Below, in pieces: positions 23,001 through 32,847 of a stretch of 64,000 nucleotides of DNA (positions are counted from its first letter, which is position 1; every line of letters begins with the position of its first letter). The notes beneath the pieces were generated by a model. It ran no database searches, had not been told where the DNA came from, and saw only the letters and a list, made by a program, of their open reading frames with translations. The stretch lies in assembly GCA_025765615.1 (NCBI GenBank), contig JAIVFJ010000280.1:1-64000 (forward strand), in the 5' to 3' direction. This stretch comes from Zopfochytrium polystomum (taxonomy: Eukaryota > Chytridiomycota > Chytridiomycetes > Chytridiales > Chytridiaceae). The position numbers and the translations under genes are program-made.

Positions 23001-23406
23001 AGTTGTCTTTGGTGGTTGACTTTAATACCTGGCTGTGAACCTTGAATCAAGGACTTGCGAGCATGAGACTTGGAGGCTTCACTTGAGTTTTGGGTGACTG
23101 TTCCAATTGGTGGAGGTTGGACTTGACCAGTGACCCAATCAATGGCAGGGTTCTGGGCTTGCAGCCATGGTAATCCCAGGATGACAGAGAATGTGGGTGA
23201 GCCAAGATCCAATACTTCCAGGTTGACCATGGATGGTGGAAAGTCTTGGATGTGGAGGTTTAGCTTGGTTTTTAATTCATGGCTGATTTCCTTGAACAGA
23301 GCATGATTGGCAAAGTGGACCTTGAGGGGTGTGGATTTCTTGATGGTGGGAATGGCACAAGACTTGGCAAGGGTGGCATCAATGATGTTGCAGGATGATC
23401 CAGTCA
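20096..23406 (-). pseudogene. Ty3/gypsy chromovirus-type pol, degenerate
   Basis: Minus-strand order: protease (TGSSCNIID at the right end, its catalytic Asp lost at the junction; ILGLPWL later), a Ser/Gln-rich spacer, reverse transcriptase ([26 protein letters not shown]; active site [10 protein letters not shown] at about 22,100), RNase H (TDASDYALGAVL), integrase zinc region (TAGHSGEHKT ... CETCQRNK at about 21,000), then a chromodomain-like C-terminus ([20 protein letters not shown] at about 20,190). Frameshifts fall near 22,990, 22,400 and 21,860. Most of the integrase catalytic core is deleted near 20,930. Gag and the 5' LTR are missing: the right end is cut at about 23,406 by another repeat. 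Chromodomain tails direct integration to particular chromatin. This copy cannot move by itself. Confidence 0.9.
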
Positions 23407-23563
23407 TGTAACAATAATGCATTACAGAGTTTTTCTCTTTCTCTCCAAGTTGGGAGAAGTACCACCCACAAACACATATCTACACTTCATTCATCCTTCC
23501 ACCATCCTTGCCCGCAGACATTCTGTCCATGTCGACTCCCTCACTCAGAGTAGACTGTTTACA
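23407..23563. repeat. Dispersed repeat R1, copy 3
   Basis: It begins TGTAACAATAATGCATTACA and ends AGACTGTTTACA and shares the AAGTTGGGAGAA core with the copies at 6,855-6,996 and 9,913-10,035. About 30 bp of extra sequence (ATCCTTGCCCGCAGACATTC region) sits in its middle. Its left end coincides with the truncated protease of the retroelement. Confidence 0.65.
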
Positions 23564-24039
23564 CAGCCTAGCCTGCCTGCAGGAAAACTTACAAAGTTGA
23601 GGAGCTTCTCAGTGCTCAGGAACAGTTTTCAAATTTTCCACAAATGTCCAAACAGTTCTATTGATGTGTTGGAAGTTGGGCAAGTTGGACAAGTTCCGCT
23701 ATTTGTACGATATTTAGCCTTTACTTTATGGCTCCTATTTATATGCCCCATTTCCTCCTCCTTTCGTTCCCTCCTTCTTCCTCCTCGTTTTTCTCCAACG
23801 AGGGCAATTTTCATACCACGAAGTCGTCGCGTGCCTGACGGTAATTTGGGCAGTGGCTCTGGTGGGGAGCTTCATTTGGTGTTCTCTCTGGGACAGCGTC
23901 CGGTTGGCGAGTCATTTTAGTCGTCAGCAGTTGCTGGACGCCCTCCCCTCGCAACCAAGACTGATGGCGGTCTGCGGGCGCTCCGGAGGCTCAGGTACCG
24001 TATTTTCTTCGTCTGCTGTGGTCAAGTCGCTGGCAAGGA

Positions 24040-24683
24040 ATGTTTGAAGAAGATGTGATGCTGTCTGGACTGAGGCTTCATCAACGAGGGGTACTCACTG
24101 CTCGTGGAGTGGCTCTTGCTCAGTCTGCTGGTCTTCCATCAGATTTCTTGGTCGGGGGTGTAGTCCAGGTGTATTGTGAGCTCTCGTCAACACAAGTGAG
24201 AGCGTCGTCGAAACAGTGGCTTGACCTCAAGTACATCAAAGTTTAGCATCTCCCTGGTAGGACATGACGTTCTTCGGCATCGTGGAATGGCGCGTGTGTT
24301 CCCTTTCCCTTTGCACAGGCTTCACAAATTGGTTGAACAGTCAAATGCAACGAGGGGAGGTGAACGGTTGTTTGTGATTTGCCACGCTGCAAGGAGGGTG
24401 GCCAAGGTGGCAGTGCCAAAAAATCTTGGCCACGCTTGGCACTCAGCTGCTCTAAGGTAAGCTGTTCCTTGGGGCTCAAGTGAGGTCGCTCCTTCAGGAC
24501 ACGATTGGCTGTAATTGCGTCGAACTTGGGGTTGTAACTGAACTGGGGATGACTCGTGGGGTAGCCAATGCAATCCATTCCTAAGGATGGCATTAAAAAT
24601 AGACGAGCCATCGCCGTCCTCTTCATAAATTTGCCTCCGGCCTCACTTGCCAGCGCCACAGCAGATGAGGTGGATTTGGTCAC
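24040..24683 (-). pseudogene. Possible Ty1/copia integrase-region fragment
   Basis: On the minus strand one frame ends with QPICEACAKGKGTHAPF (about 24,300), which fits the copia pre-integrase motif C-x2-C-x2-GK. After a frame change, LTCVDESSQYTWTTPPTKKS (about 24,140-24,200) fits the integrase start (VDDxSRYTW...KxKS). Everything else is decayed. The call rests on these two motifs. Confidence 0.4.
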
Positions 24684-24689
24684 ATTCAG

Positions 24690-27600
24690 GTTAGGACCGC
24701 TTCAATGGATTTTTTGAGGATAGGGTTAGGTAAGAAGCAGGTTTATCCTAACCTGACCCTTAATTTCGATATGACCAAAAGAAAGGCTTTTGGCAGTGTT
24801 GAGGGGCAACCTATCAAAAAAGGAAAGCACAGAGTACCATTGCAATGAATTTCGGATCCATTAATTTAAACCAAAAGCGGGATTGGAAACTTAGCCATTT
24901 TGCTATGCACTGCGTAATTTCGTCTTCTTCAGAGAATGCTGTGATTGCTGAAACGACAGTTAGTGGCTCTGTGACCATTCAAAAATGCCCCTTAAATAAA
25001 GGAGCAAATCTCAGTCAAGCATTTATAAAAAGAACAAATAGGTAGCATCAGCAGAGATCTGCTGTCCAAATTGGTTGCGGTTACTTTGTGATGTTTTGCA
25101 ATTTGCACCACAAATGCAAAAAGCAATAATGTCACATTGCGGGCCGATTTTATTTCGTTTTTCCAACTTATCACAACAATGAAAATTATGGAACCACAAG
25201 TACTTCAGCCATTTAATGTTCTGAAGCGTGGTGCCAAAAGGGAATTGGTGGAGATTGAGACCATTTGGTGGTGCAGTTCAGCTAAGTGCGTCTTGGTTTG
25301 CAACAAGATTGCACACAGACCAGCGAGACACAAGTTCGCAGACAAAAGGACTGTCGAAAAATCACAGCCACGTCGTTCAATAACTTCGCACCATTCCGAA
25401 TTTGATGAGGTTTTTCAAAGGTTGCTTAATAGAGCCGAACTACGTTAACCCGTCGTTAATGGCGCTACCTAAATGCAATTTGTAGAATATTTGGCTCACA
25501 GCCAATGAATTCTTCTGAAACAGTTAGGAGGGCGGAGTTATTTCCCATCACAGTCGAATCCTCTGTTAAGGTTTCTAGCAGTCATTCAAGATCGCAAGTG
25601 CTTTGAAAAACTAGTTGGCGCTTGACTGCACCTTCGCTGTTTGGGATTGGACAAATTTGGTGGATTTTTTTTTTTTGTTTCCCCCGAGTATGCGACTATC
25701 TCCCACACACGAGACACAGCCGGGTTCGGCCATTTTGCTACCTAATGCATTGGGTCCTCGGGCGTTCCCAGTCCAAAGCGGTAAGCCTGCAAAGCCCAGT
25801 ACTCCAACCAAATTGCTTTACCTCAGCCCTGGCAACCCACCGAATGCCAACAATACTGCCATTAGTAGCATATTTGGCTCGGGGCCAAATATTCTGCTAA
25901 TGGTGAAGCTAAAATCCGAAACAGGTTGCATCTGGTTCAACAGGCTAAAAATTTGCGTCGGATTCAAAAATCTGAATCGAATGCAAACAGGATTTGCTTC
26001 TTGAAACGTAATGTCCGATTTCGATCCGATTTTATTCCAATTCCTGATTTTTGTTCATTGAACTTCATTCAAATTTGATGAAATTGATTCCGTTTCTTCA
26101 GAGTCAAACCTGCAGCTGCTCGTTCGAAGTGCGCGTGTCTTGTTTCGTGTTCCTTTAAATGGATCGCATTCGAAAAAAAAATTTTTTTTGTTTCTGCCAT
26201 TCAAAAAAATGGCACCTTTTTTTTTGTGGCACCATTTCTTCCTTGAAGAACAGGAAGAAAAGGCTGATCCATTTTTTGTGCCATTTTCATTTTCCAGGAA
26301 TAAAAAATAAAAAAAAGGAAAAAAACAACCACAAAATGAAGAAACTCAGAAAAAAAAGAAGACAAAAACAACAGATAAAACAATAAGGCAAATGGAACCA
26401 GAGTTTTTCATTTTTTTATTTTTTGTGAGGCGATGGCGATGGCCGTTTGAACCAAGCTCCAAGAGGTCCTTTCAAGAGGAAAAGGCGCAAATCCGACGCG
26501 GGAAGAAATCATTTGATTGGCTGAAAATTTTATCGAGGAAGCATTTTCCTCCATTTCCTTGCCACTCTAATCTTGCTCTATCTCGCTCATTGAGCTACTT
26601 CAGAGAGGTACGAAAAAAGATTGAAAAGATAGAAAAATTCGAAAGGAGACATTCAGTTCAAAAACCAAGGAAAACTTTTGTATTTTTTTTTTTTCTTACT
26701 CGACATTTGATTCAAACGCCCACACTCTGTACCCCATGGGCTGTCCATCGTAACTGATCAAATGATTTGAAGCATGTCAGACACCCTCGTTCTCAGTGGA
26801 ATATAAACTTTGAACGACTGACCGTAACCCTGCTCCCACCTGTCTGCCACCTCCTCGTTGCCCCTGCCCCCCTGTTGGAACATCCCACATCCGCCTTGTC
26901 ATATTCCTTCTCCTTACCCACCTTATTTGCTTTCTCAATCTTCCTCATGTAGCAAGGCCTTGCAAGGCACCCTGTTCTGTCTAATGAATCCCCACAGAGG
27001 CAGATCCCATTATTGCACACACACTACTTATACAGTCTCTCTTTCATGCGCAGAGCTTTCTCCAAAATCCTCTGTGCACTTCAGTGAGCACATGAGCCCA
27101 CACGTGATTTGATTTTATTGTTCAAAAACCTTTTCCTCCTTTCTACTTGAAACGACTTCTAATAAAACATCCTGCTTAATTGGCCGGGAATCGGCGGTTG
27201 AGCGATGGAAGCGACCTGACGTGGGGAATTTTTCTTTCGTTTTTATTGCGCACGCCCGTCCAAAATTGAATTTTGTCTCCTGACGGATTTCCCCGACATT
27301 GAACCAACGTTTTCCCCCGACAGAGCAGGCAGACAGACCGCCCCTGTCTAGCGGTTTTGCCAAAATAATTATGCCGTCGCGGAAAAGCCTTTGGACAGAA
27401 TGTCTCGATGTTGTTTTTGCTCTTTTTGTTTGTGTTTGTTTGTGTCTTTGTGTTTGCAGCAAAGGCGCACGAGGATGCGTCAAAGTGACGAGAAACCACG
27501 TGACGTGATGTTGGTCGTTCGGGTGATTGTTTTCAAAAAAAAATTGTGATGATTGTTGAAGGTGGCGACACGGTACAACCGAAAAGAAAAAAAGGAAAAA

Positions 27601-27740
27601 AGTAGCAGAAAGGGGAGAAAAATTGAACGAGCCAGGAAAAAAAAAAAAAGAAAAAAAAGAAAAGAAAAGAAAAGTTGCGAAACAAGAGCATGAGGCCCCC
27701 AACAAGAAAGGACAAAACCTCGTTTGTTTTGTTTGCTTTG
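24690..27740. other. Gene-free stretch, AT-rich
   Basis: No protein gene is supported on either strand. Open frames are short and of low complexity (poly-Lys or poly-Phe from A/T runs at 26,160-26,440 and 27,580-27,680). A weak open stretch near 25,140-25,450 (plus strand) has no recognisable motif. AATAAA signals on the minus strand near 27,246 and 27,119 may serve the S41 gene to the right. Confidence 0.5.
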
Positions 27741-27743
27741 CAA

Positions 27744-29401
27744 TCACTCCTCCACCGAGAACGCGCAGTGCTTCATCAATTCCTGGGCCTCCTCCTTCGA
27801 TATCTTGCGCACGGCGTGCTCGGCGGGGCCCCGCCAGCCGGCCAGGTACTCGCGCGTCACCGTGCGCAGCATGTAAGTGACGCCGTCGGGGCGCGCGAGG
27901 AGGTGCAAGCCGTCCTCGAGATCCATCTTCGACGCGGCCTGCTGCAGCCGGCCGCCGGTTGCAGCACCCGCGGCGCGGTCCAACGCGGCCTTGCTGGCCT
28001 CGTGGGCGGCGTCGGCCTCAGCCAAAAGGTGGGCGGTGGCGGCGGCGGCAGCGGCTGAGGAGGAGGAGGCCGAGGCAGCGGCGCGAGCGGCCGCGAGGGC
28101 GTGGGCGGTGGCAACGGCGGTGGCTTTGAGAAGCGCCGACTTTGGCGAGACTTTGGTGGAGGCGGGGATCGGCGAGGCCGAGAAGAAGTAGGCGGCGGCG
28201 TCGTCTGCGGCCGCGCCGGGAAGCGCCGGCGCGGATGCGGGGACGACGACGCGCAGCTGCGGGTGGCCCGCACGGAACGAGCGCGTCGGGAGGCCCCAAC
28301 CGGCTGTCGAACCGCCCACGGTCGTGACGCGCGGGCCTAGCGCGCGAAGCGCGCCAGCGACAAAGTACTCGCAGGCAGAATATGTTTCCTTGCTCGTGAG
28401 GACTGAGAAGGAGAAAATGTGCGTGTTTTTCGGGGTTTTGGGTTATTTTGCGGGAATTGGTAGTAGTTATGTGAGAATTAAGCGTTGGAAAAAGAGAAGA
28501 AAAACGTAACATTGGATTTAAGGTGATAACTAACTTTGAACAGGCTTGCCAAGGTATCTTGAGCCCGAGACATCGGGTAATCCTTCTTCTTTTCCGTCGA
28601 CGAGGTAAGACAGGAGAAGTTTGGCGCTGGAGAAGCTACCGCCGCGACCCTCGCTTTGAAGGAAAAGAAGGGCAAGTGTCGCGAACACGGAGCTTAACAC
28701 AAGAAGAGGAGAGAAGGGAAAAGGGGCATTGGGAAAGAATCTACACACCGAAGGTCGACAATCAGCGCGTCGGTCTTCGCAACGAGTGTGAAGGCAGCCT
28801 GCAGAAGGGGGCTGAAGACGCTCGGCTCAGCAAAGGCGGAGAAAGCGATGTAACCGACGTTTCCAGCGAGCCTGTCGACGTTGGCGATACCGTCGGAGTG
28901 AAGATCGAGGTGGGCGGCAAGCGCTCTCTTTTCGTGCACGTCGGCGGCGTCTTCGTCTGTCGCTCCTTCTGTGCCGTCGATGGAAATCTTGGGATCAAAG
29001 AGAACTCGGAGCTGCTTGTCCCCGGCCGCAGCCTGGATCGCAGCGGTGAGGGTGTTTGCCAGGGCCGCGTAGTTGGTTGCAAGGGGCAAGTACGCGCCGC
29101 TGGCGAGGGCTGAGTCGAGCGCCTCGGTGATTTTGGAGGCGGTCGTGGCCTTGTGAACGTAGTTGCTGGCGGGAGGAGAAACCAAAGCAGATAGGGTGTG
29201 TGTGCGCGTGTGTGAAAATGAAGGAGATCAAAAGGTGAGCAAAGTAGAGATACACGCACACGCACACGCACGCACGCACATGCAAAGACGGCGCTTGACG
29301 GCGTCGACCACGGAGTTCAGCAGTTGCTCATGCTGCTCTTGCTGCATTTGTTCGCTTTCTCTGGCGGTAGTGTCAGAGGAGGAAGACGAGGAGGAGGGCA
29401 T
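27744..29401 (-). CDS. S41-family (IRBP/tail-specific-like) peptidase, four exons
   Basis: CDS = complement(join(27744..28402, 28535..28653, 28749..29165, 29280..29401)), 438 residues. The spliced product has an N-terminal helical domain (LLNSVVDAVKRRLCINYVHK, then ALDSALASGAYL) typical of the IRBP-like branch, then the S41 core: GNVGYIAFSAF (about 135), KTDALIVDLREGRGGS (about 170) and ILTSKETYSACEYF (about 220-233), where the Ser of TYSAC is the expected nucleophile, followed by TTVGGSTAGWG. The residues normally around it (SAGE) read SACE. The C-terminal third is Ala-rich, probably helical. Introns are 132, 95 and 114 nt, all GT-AG, and every junction restores S41 motifs. No signal peptide is visible, so a cytosolic or organellar role is possible. 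It would cleave proteins or peptides. The substrate is unknown. Confidence 0.85.
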
Positions 29402-29441
29402 GTTGTTTCAATAGCTGTGTGTGTTTGTGTGTTTGTGTGTT

Positions 29442-29487
<46 letters not shown>

Positions 29488-29588
29488 GTGGGTGATCGGT
29501 CGCCTTTTGTTCATTTCGTCGGTGGCAGTTGCAGGCGTAGTCGCGCAGTAGTTGTTGTTGTTGTCCACACTCGCTGTCTTCCCGCCCC

Positions 29589-29621
<33 letters not shown>

Positions 29622-30370
29622 CCGAGAGAGCGACAGAGAGACAGAGAGAGACAGAGAGATAGTGATAGTGGGACAGAGATGGAGACAAAGACAGAGACAG
29701 AGAGTGAGGTTTTGTGTGTGTGTGTGTGCGCGCGTTGCGTCACTGAGAAACGGTACGGTTGGAGGCTTCAAAAAAATTTTTTCACGGACCCCGCCAAGGA
29801 GCACGAGGAAAATGGCGCCAAAACTACCACCACCTTCCAAAAAAGATGCTCGGAAATTTTCTCACGACATTTGTGGCTGTCATTCCCCTTCTTTTTTTCG
29901 GAATTTATCCTGAAAAAGAATGGGATTACAAGAGAAATATGGACAACAGAGTTGTTTGATGGGGAAGAATTCCGGAGACTGGGAAAGACACCTCACAGCA
30001 CTTCTTAAATATTTTTCTTCTTCTTTTTTGTTTCAGTGCAATCAAAGGGATCGACGGACGCGTCTTTTGGGATTGGCGGAAAAGAAAAAAAAAGAAAAAA
30101 AGGGATCGCCACCGAACAAAAAGGGGGAACACACACACACACACACACACACACACCAAACACCAAAACAACAAACAAGCAAGCAAAAAAAAAAAAAAAA
30201 AAAAAAAAAAAGAAGAAGAGAGTGGTGCAATTTCCTATTGTATCTCCTGCAGGCCACAACCACTCAAAAAGAAAGTGACAAAGAAAAGCAAGAAAGAAAA
30301 ACCAAGAAGGATTAGCAAGCCCTGGCGCCAATCCTTTCTTTCTCCCCTTTCAACTTCCCACCAGCGCGTA
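29402..30370. other. Divergent intergenic region rich in microsatellites
   Basis: Lies between the starts of the minus-strand S41 gene and the plus-strand zinc-finger gene, so it is a shared promoter region. It carries (GT)n about 29,421-29,487, (GA)n about 29,590-29,667, (GT)n about 29,715-29,730, (CA)n about 30,129-30,154 and a 26-nt A run about 30,187-30,211. No gene seen. Confidence 0.7.
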
Positions 30371-31375
30371 ATGGTTCCTCCCGAACTTTTCTTCAACGCC
30401 GGCGCAACACACGTCTTCGACGGCGACGACGCCCCTCTTGCTGACGACTGGCACTGGCGGGACTGGCTCCACTTGCCCGACGAAGCACAGGAGGAATGCC
30501 CGCCGCCGCCGCGCGCGGTGAGCGACAACAGCAACAGCGACCTTCTAATCGACACCCTACTCCTTGATTTGCTCGGCGGCGACGAGGCAACTGCTGCCGC
30601 CCCGGCAGCCGCGGACAACCTTTTTTTCGCCAAGGAGCCCCAGCTGCCACACGCTATCTCGACAGAGCTTTTCGCAGTGGTCTTGGCCGACTCGACACTG
30701 CTGAACGCGCTCATCAACACCCCGCCTCCGTCCCCGCTGCCCTCAGCGGCGGCGACAGCGACTCCATCACCGCTGGCCCAGGCCGCCTGTGCGGACAACA
30801 AAATCAATCAACAACCTCGGCGAAAGAGAGCGCCGCGGCGCTCCCGGCCGCCGCCGTGTCCCCCGCCGCGGAAGGAGGCTGCACCTCTTACCTTTATTCT
30901 GCAGAACGCCGCAGCGCAGTACGTGTGCGAGGCGTGCGGAGTCGCGGTGGCGTTCAACGCGTACCAATCACACAAGCGTCTGTGCCTCGTCGGCGGCTCC
31001 GGAGAGGGCGTGTGGGACGGCACCGGAACGGGAACGGCGGCTCTTGTGGCTTCCACGGCGCCGCCGCCACCGCCGAGGCCGCTGATCGTGTGCTCGACGT
31101 GCGGCATGACGTACAAAACCACGTTCACAAAGGACCGCCACGAGCTGTCGTGTCGGAACAGGCGGCTGTACGCGTGCGAGTGTGCAAGGAGGTTCACGCG
31201 GCCAGATCTCATGAAGAGGCATCAGGTGACGTACTGCAAAGCCTTTGCAGTCGTCGCGAGCGGCGGCGATGACGGCGGCGGCGGTGACGGCGGCGGCGGT
31301 GACGGCGGCGGCAGTTTCTGCAGCAGTAGTGGCAGCGGCTGCAGCCGCGTGCGTGGAGCTGGCTCGGTGGAATAG
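30371..31375 (+). CDS. Three-finger C2HC/C2H2-like zinc protein, candidate transcription factor
   Basis: An intronless frame of 334 residues. The N-terminal half is acidic and Leu-rich (DLLIDTLLLDLLGGDE), resembling an activation region. A basic Pro/Arg segment, PRRKRAPRRSRPPP (about residues 148-161), could act as a nuclear signal. Three CxxC...H...C fingers follow: CEACGVAVAFNAYQSHKRLC (about 185-204), CSTCGMTYKTTFTKDRHELS with a final Cys (about 241-262) and CECARRFTRPDLMKRHQVTY with a final Cys (about 269-289; its first pair is C-x-C). All end in Cys instead of His. The tail is a Gly/Asp repeat. The first ATG after the A run was chosen because codon bias starts there. It is the nearest gene upstream of the NRPS (1.47 kb, same strand), so a pathway regulator is possible but unproven. 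Confidence 0.8.
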   Translation: MVPPELFFNAGATHVFDGDDAPLADDWHWRDWLHLPDEAQEECPPPPRAVSDNSNSDLLIDTLLLDLLGGDEATAAAPAAADNLFFAKEPQLPHAISTELFAVVLADSTLLNALINTPPPSPLPSAAATATPSPLAQAACADNKINQQPRRKRAPRRSRPPPCPPPRKEAAPLTFILQNAAAQYVCEACGVAVAFNAYQSHKRLCLVGGSGEGVWDGTGTGTAALVASTAPPPPPRPLIVCSTCGMTYKTTFTKDRHELSCRNRRLYACECARRFTRPDLMKRHQVTYCKAFAVVASGGDDGGGGDGGGGDGGGSFCSSSGSGCSRVRGAGSVE

Positions 31376-31510
31376 CGGCAGCATTGCACGAGCAGCGGGA
31401 GAGACACAGCCACCGAATCGGTGCAATGTCCAGTCGTTCGCCACAGGCTGGTTCCCAGTTCATTCTCTCCTGTCGGTCTCTTTCTGTCTGCCTCTCGCTT
31501 GCTGTCATTC

Positions 31511-31524
31511 TCTCTTTGTCTCTG

Positions 31525-31610
<86 letters not shown>

Positions 31611-31613
31611 CTC
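31511..31613. repeat. (CT)n microsatellite
   Basis: About 100 bp of CT and TCTG repeats, 3' of the zinc-finger gene. Confidence 0.9.
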
Positions 31614-31637
31614 CAGTGTGCGCAGTCATGAATGACT

Positions 31638-31643
31638 AATAAA
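31638..31643 (+). terminator. Poly(A) signal candidate for the zinc-finger gene
   Basis: AATAAA 263 nt after the stop codon. Further AATAAA copies lie near 32,153, 32,274 and 32,399. Confidence 0.35.
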
Positions 31644-32847
31644 TTGGTTTGTGCCCATCTCCATGTGGACTGCCAGAAAAGGAGCACAATTAAATTTGCT
31701 GCCCAAAAAAAAATTCTTTGGAAAAGAGACTCGCTTTGTCAAGGGCTCTTTCAAAAAGTCCAACCATTACGTAACCTCTGTTTCCCTCAACAGCGTGACT
31801 CAGACTCATTTTGTCGCATCTGCCAGTCTATTTTTGTTATTTTTGGTCTACATATCCCTCTTTCGTCAGGGTAAGCTTGCAAATTGCAAAACTGCGGGAA
31901 ACGAGAGCATCGGCGGCGAGCGACGTCGTTTATTTTCTTCATTTTTGTTAAAATATAAGAGCGTTTTTTTTTCTTTGCCCTCTTTTGCCCTTTCCCCGCT
32001 TCTTTTTGTTTTTTCCACCGCTCTCCTTTTGACGAGGGTGTGGTCGCCCCCCAAACTCACCTTCATATGGACGTTACGTTTCATCGCAAGGCCGTCAGGC
32101 AGAGTTGGGTGGGTGAGAAGACCGCGTTTTTCCAATAATGCTGTATTGAAGAAATAAACCTTCGTTTTTACTGAGAAACAGCCCCCGACGACCCTCGCAC
32201 TCCAACTCATCTTAGCCCTTCACTGGAATAGGCTTATCGATGACGATTTGGGACGTATGCAGCAGTCAATGCTCAATAAAGGACTCCGCAGAGAGAACCG
32301 ATGGCTGTTTCTGTCCATCCATGACCCTTGCGGGCACCGGCAAGGATGAACACATACGTGCGAGAGGATAAGTGTTAAATTTGCCCGTGCAGATGAGCAA
32401 TAAAGTCCTGCTGAAAGGTATTGTAGGGTGGGGCACATTCTTCCCTGACAAGCGCCACTGCCATGCTTTTCTGTAGAAGTCACAGATGCAAAGAAACAGT
32501 CACATTGAAAAGGCTCTGTCGCGCGCGGTCGAAGTTGCACGCAAGGTTGAATTTGCCGTCCAATAGCTGCGAATATATTTATCTTCATACAGGTACTGTC
32601 GGTCGGGGCAGGGCATCATTTGTCTTTCCCTCTCTGTGTTTCCTGGATAAAATTGCTCCACTCACCCTTTTGGGAAAGTGGTTGGTTGCTCAGGTTAAAA
32701 AAAAAAAAAAAAAGAAAAAAAATCAAGGAAAAGTCCATCGAGCAAGGAAAATACATACAGTGAAAACAAAGCAAAACACAAAGTATCCACATACGATATC
32801 ACCTTACTCTCCCGCGAAGCGACAGGAAGTGAAGAAGTACTGATAGA
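31644..32847. other. NRPS upstream region
   Basis: 1.2 kb without a supported gene. An open frame over about 31,651-32,157 has no domain and T-rich codons. A CGATAAG site (minus strand, 32,239-32,233) matches the fungal GATA-factor consensus once. An A run (32,698-32,721) lies about 130 bp before the ATG and may exclude nucleosomes. Confidence 0.4.

Noticed and set aside
27115..27735. Minus-strand open frames rich in Phe/Leu
   Set aside because: They come from poly-A/T runs in the 3' flank of the S41 gene.
31651..32157. 168-codon open frame between the zinc-finger gene and the NRPS
   Set aside because: No domain, T-rich low-complexity codons, no supporting neighbours.
32233..32239. GATA-factor site as an iron or nitrogen control element of the NRPS
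   Set aside because: A single CGATAAG in 1.2 kb is expected by chance. No paired or clustered sites.
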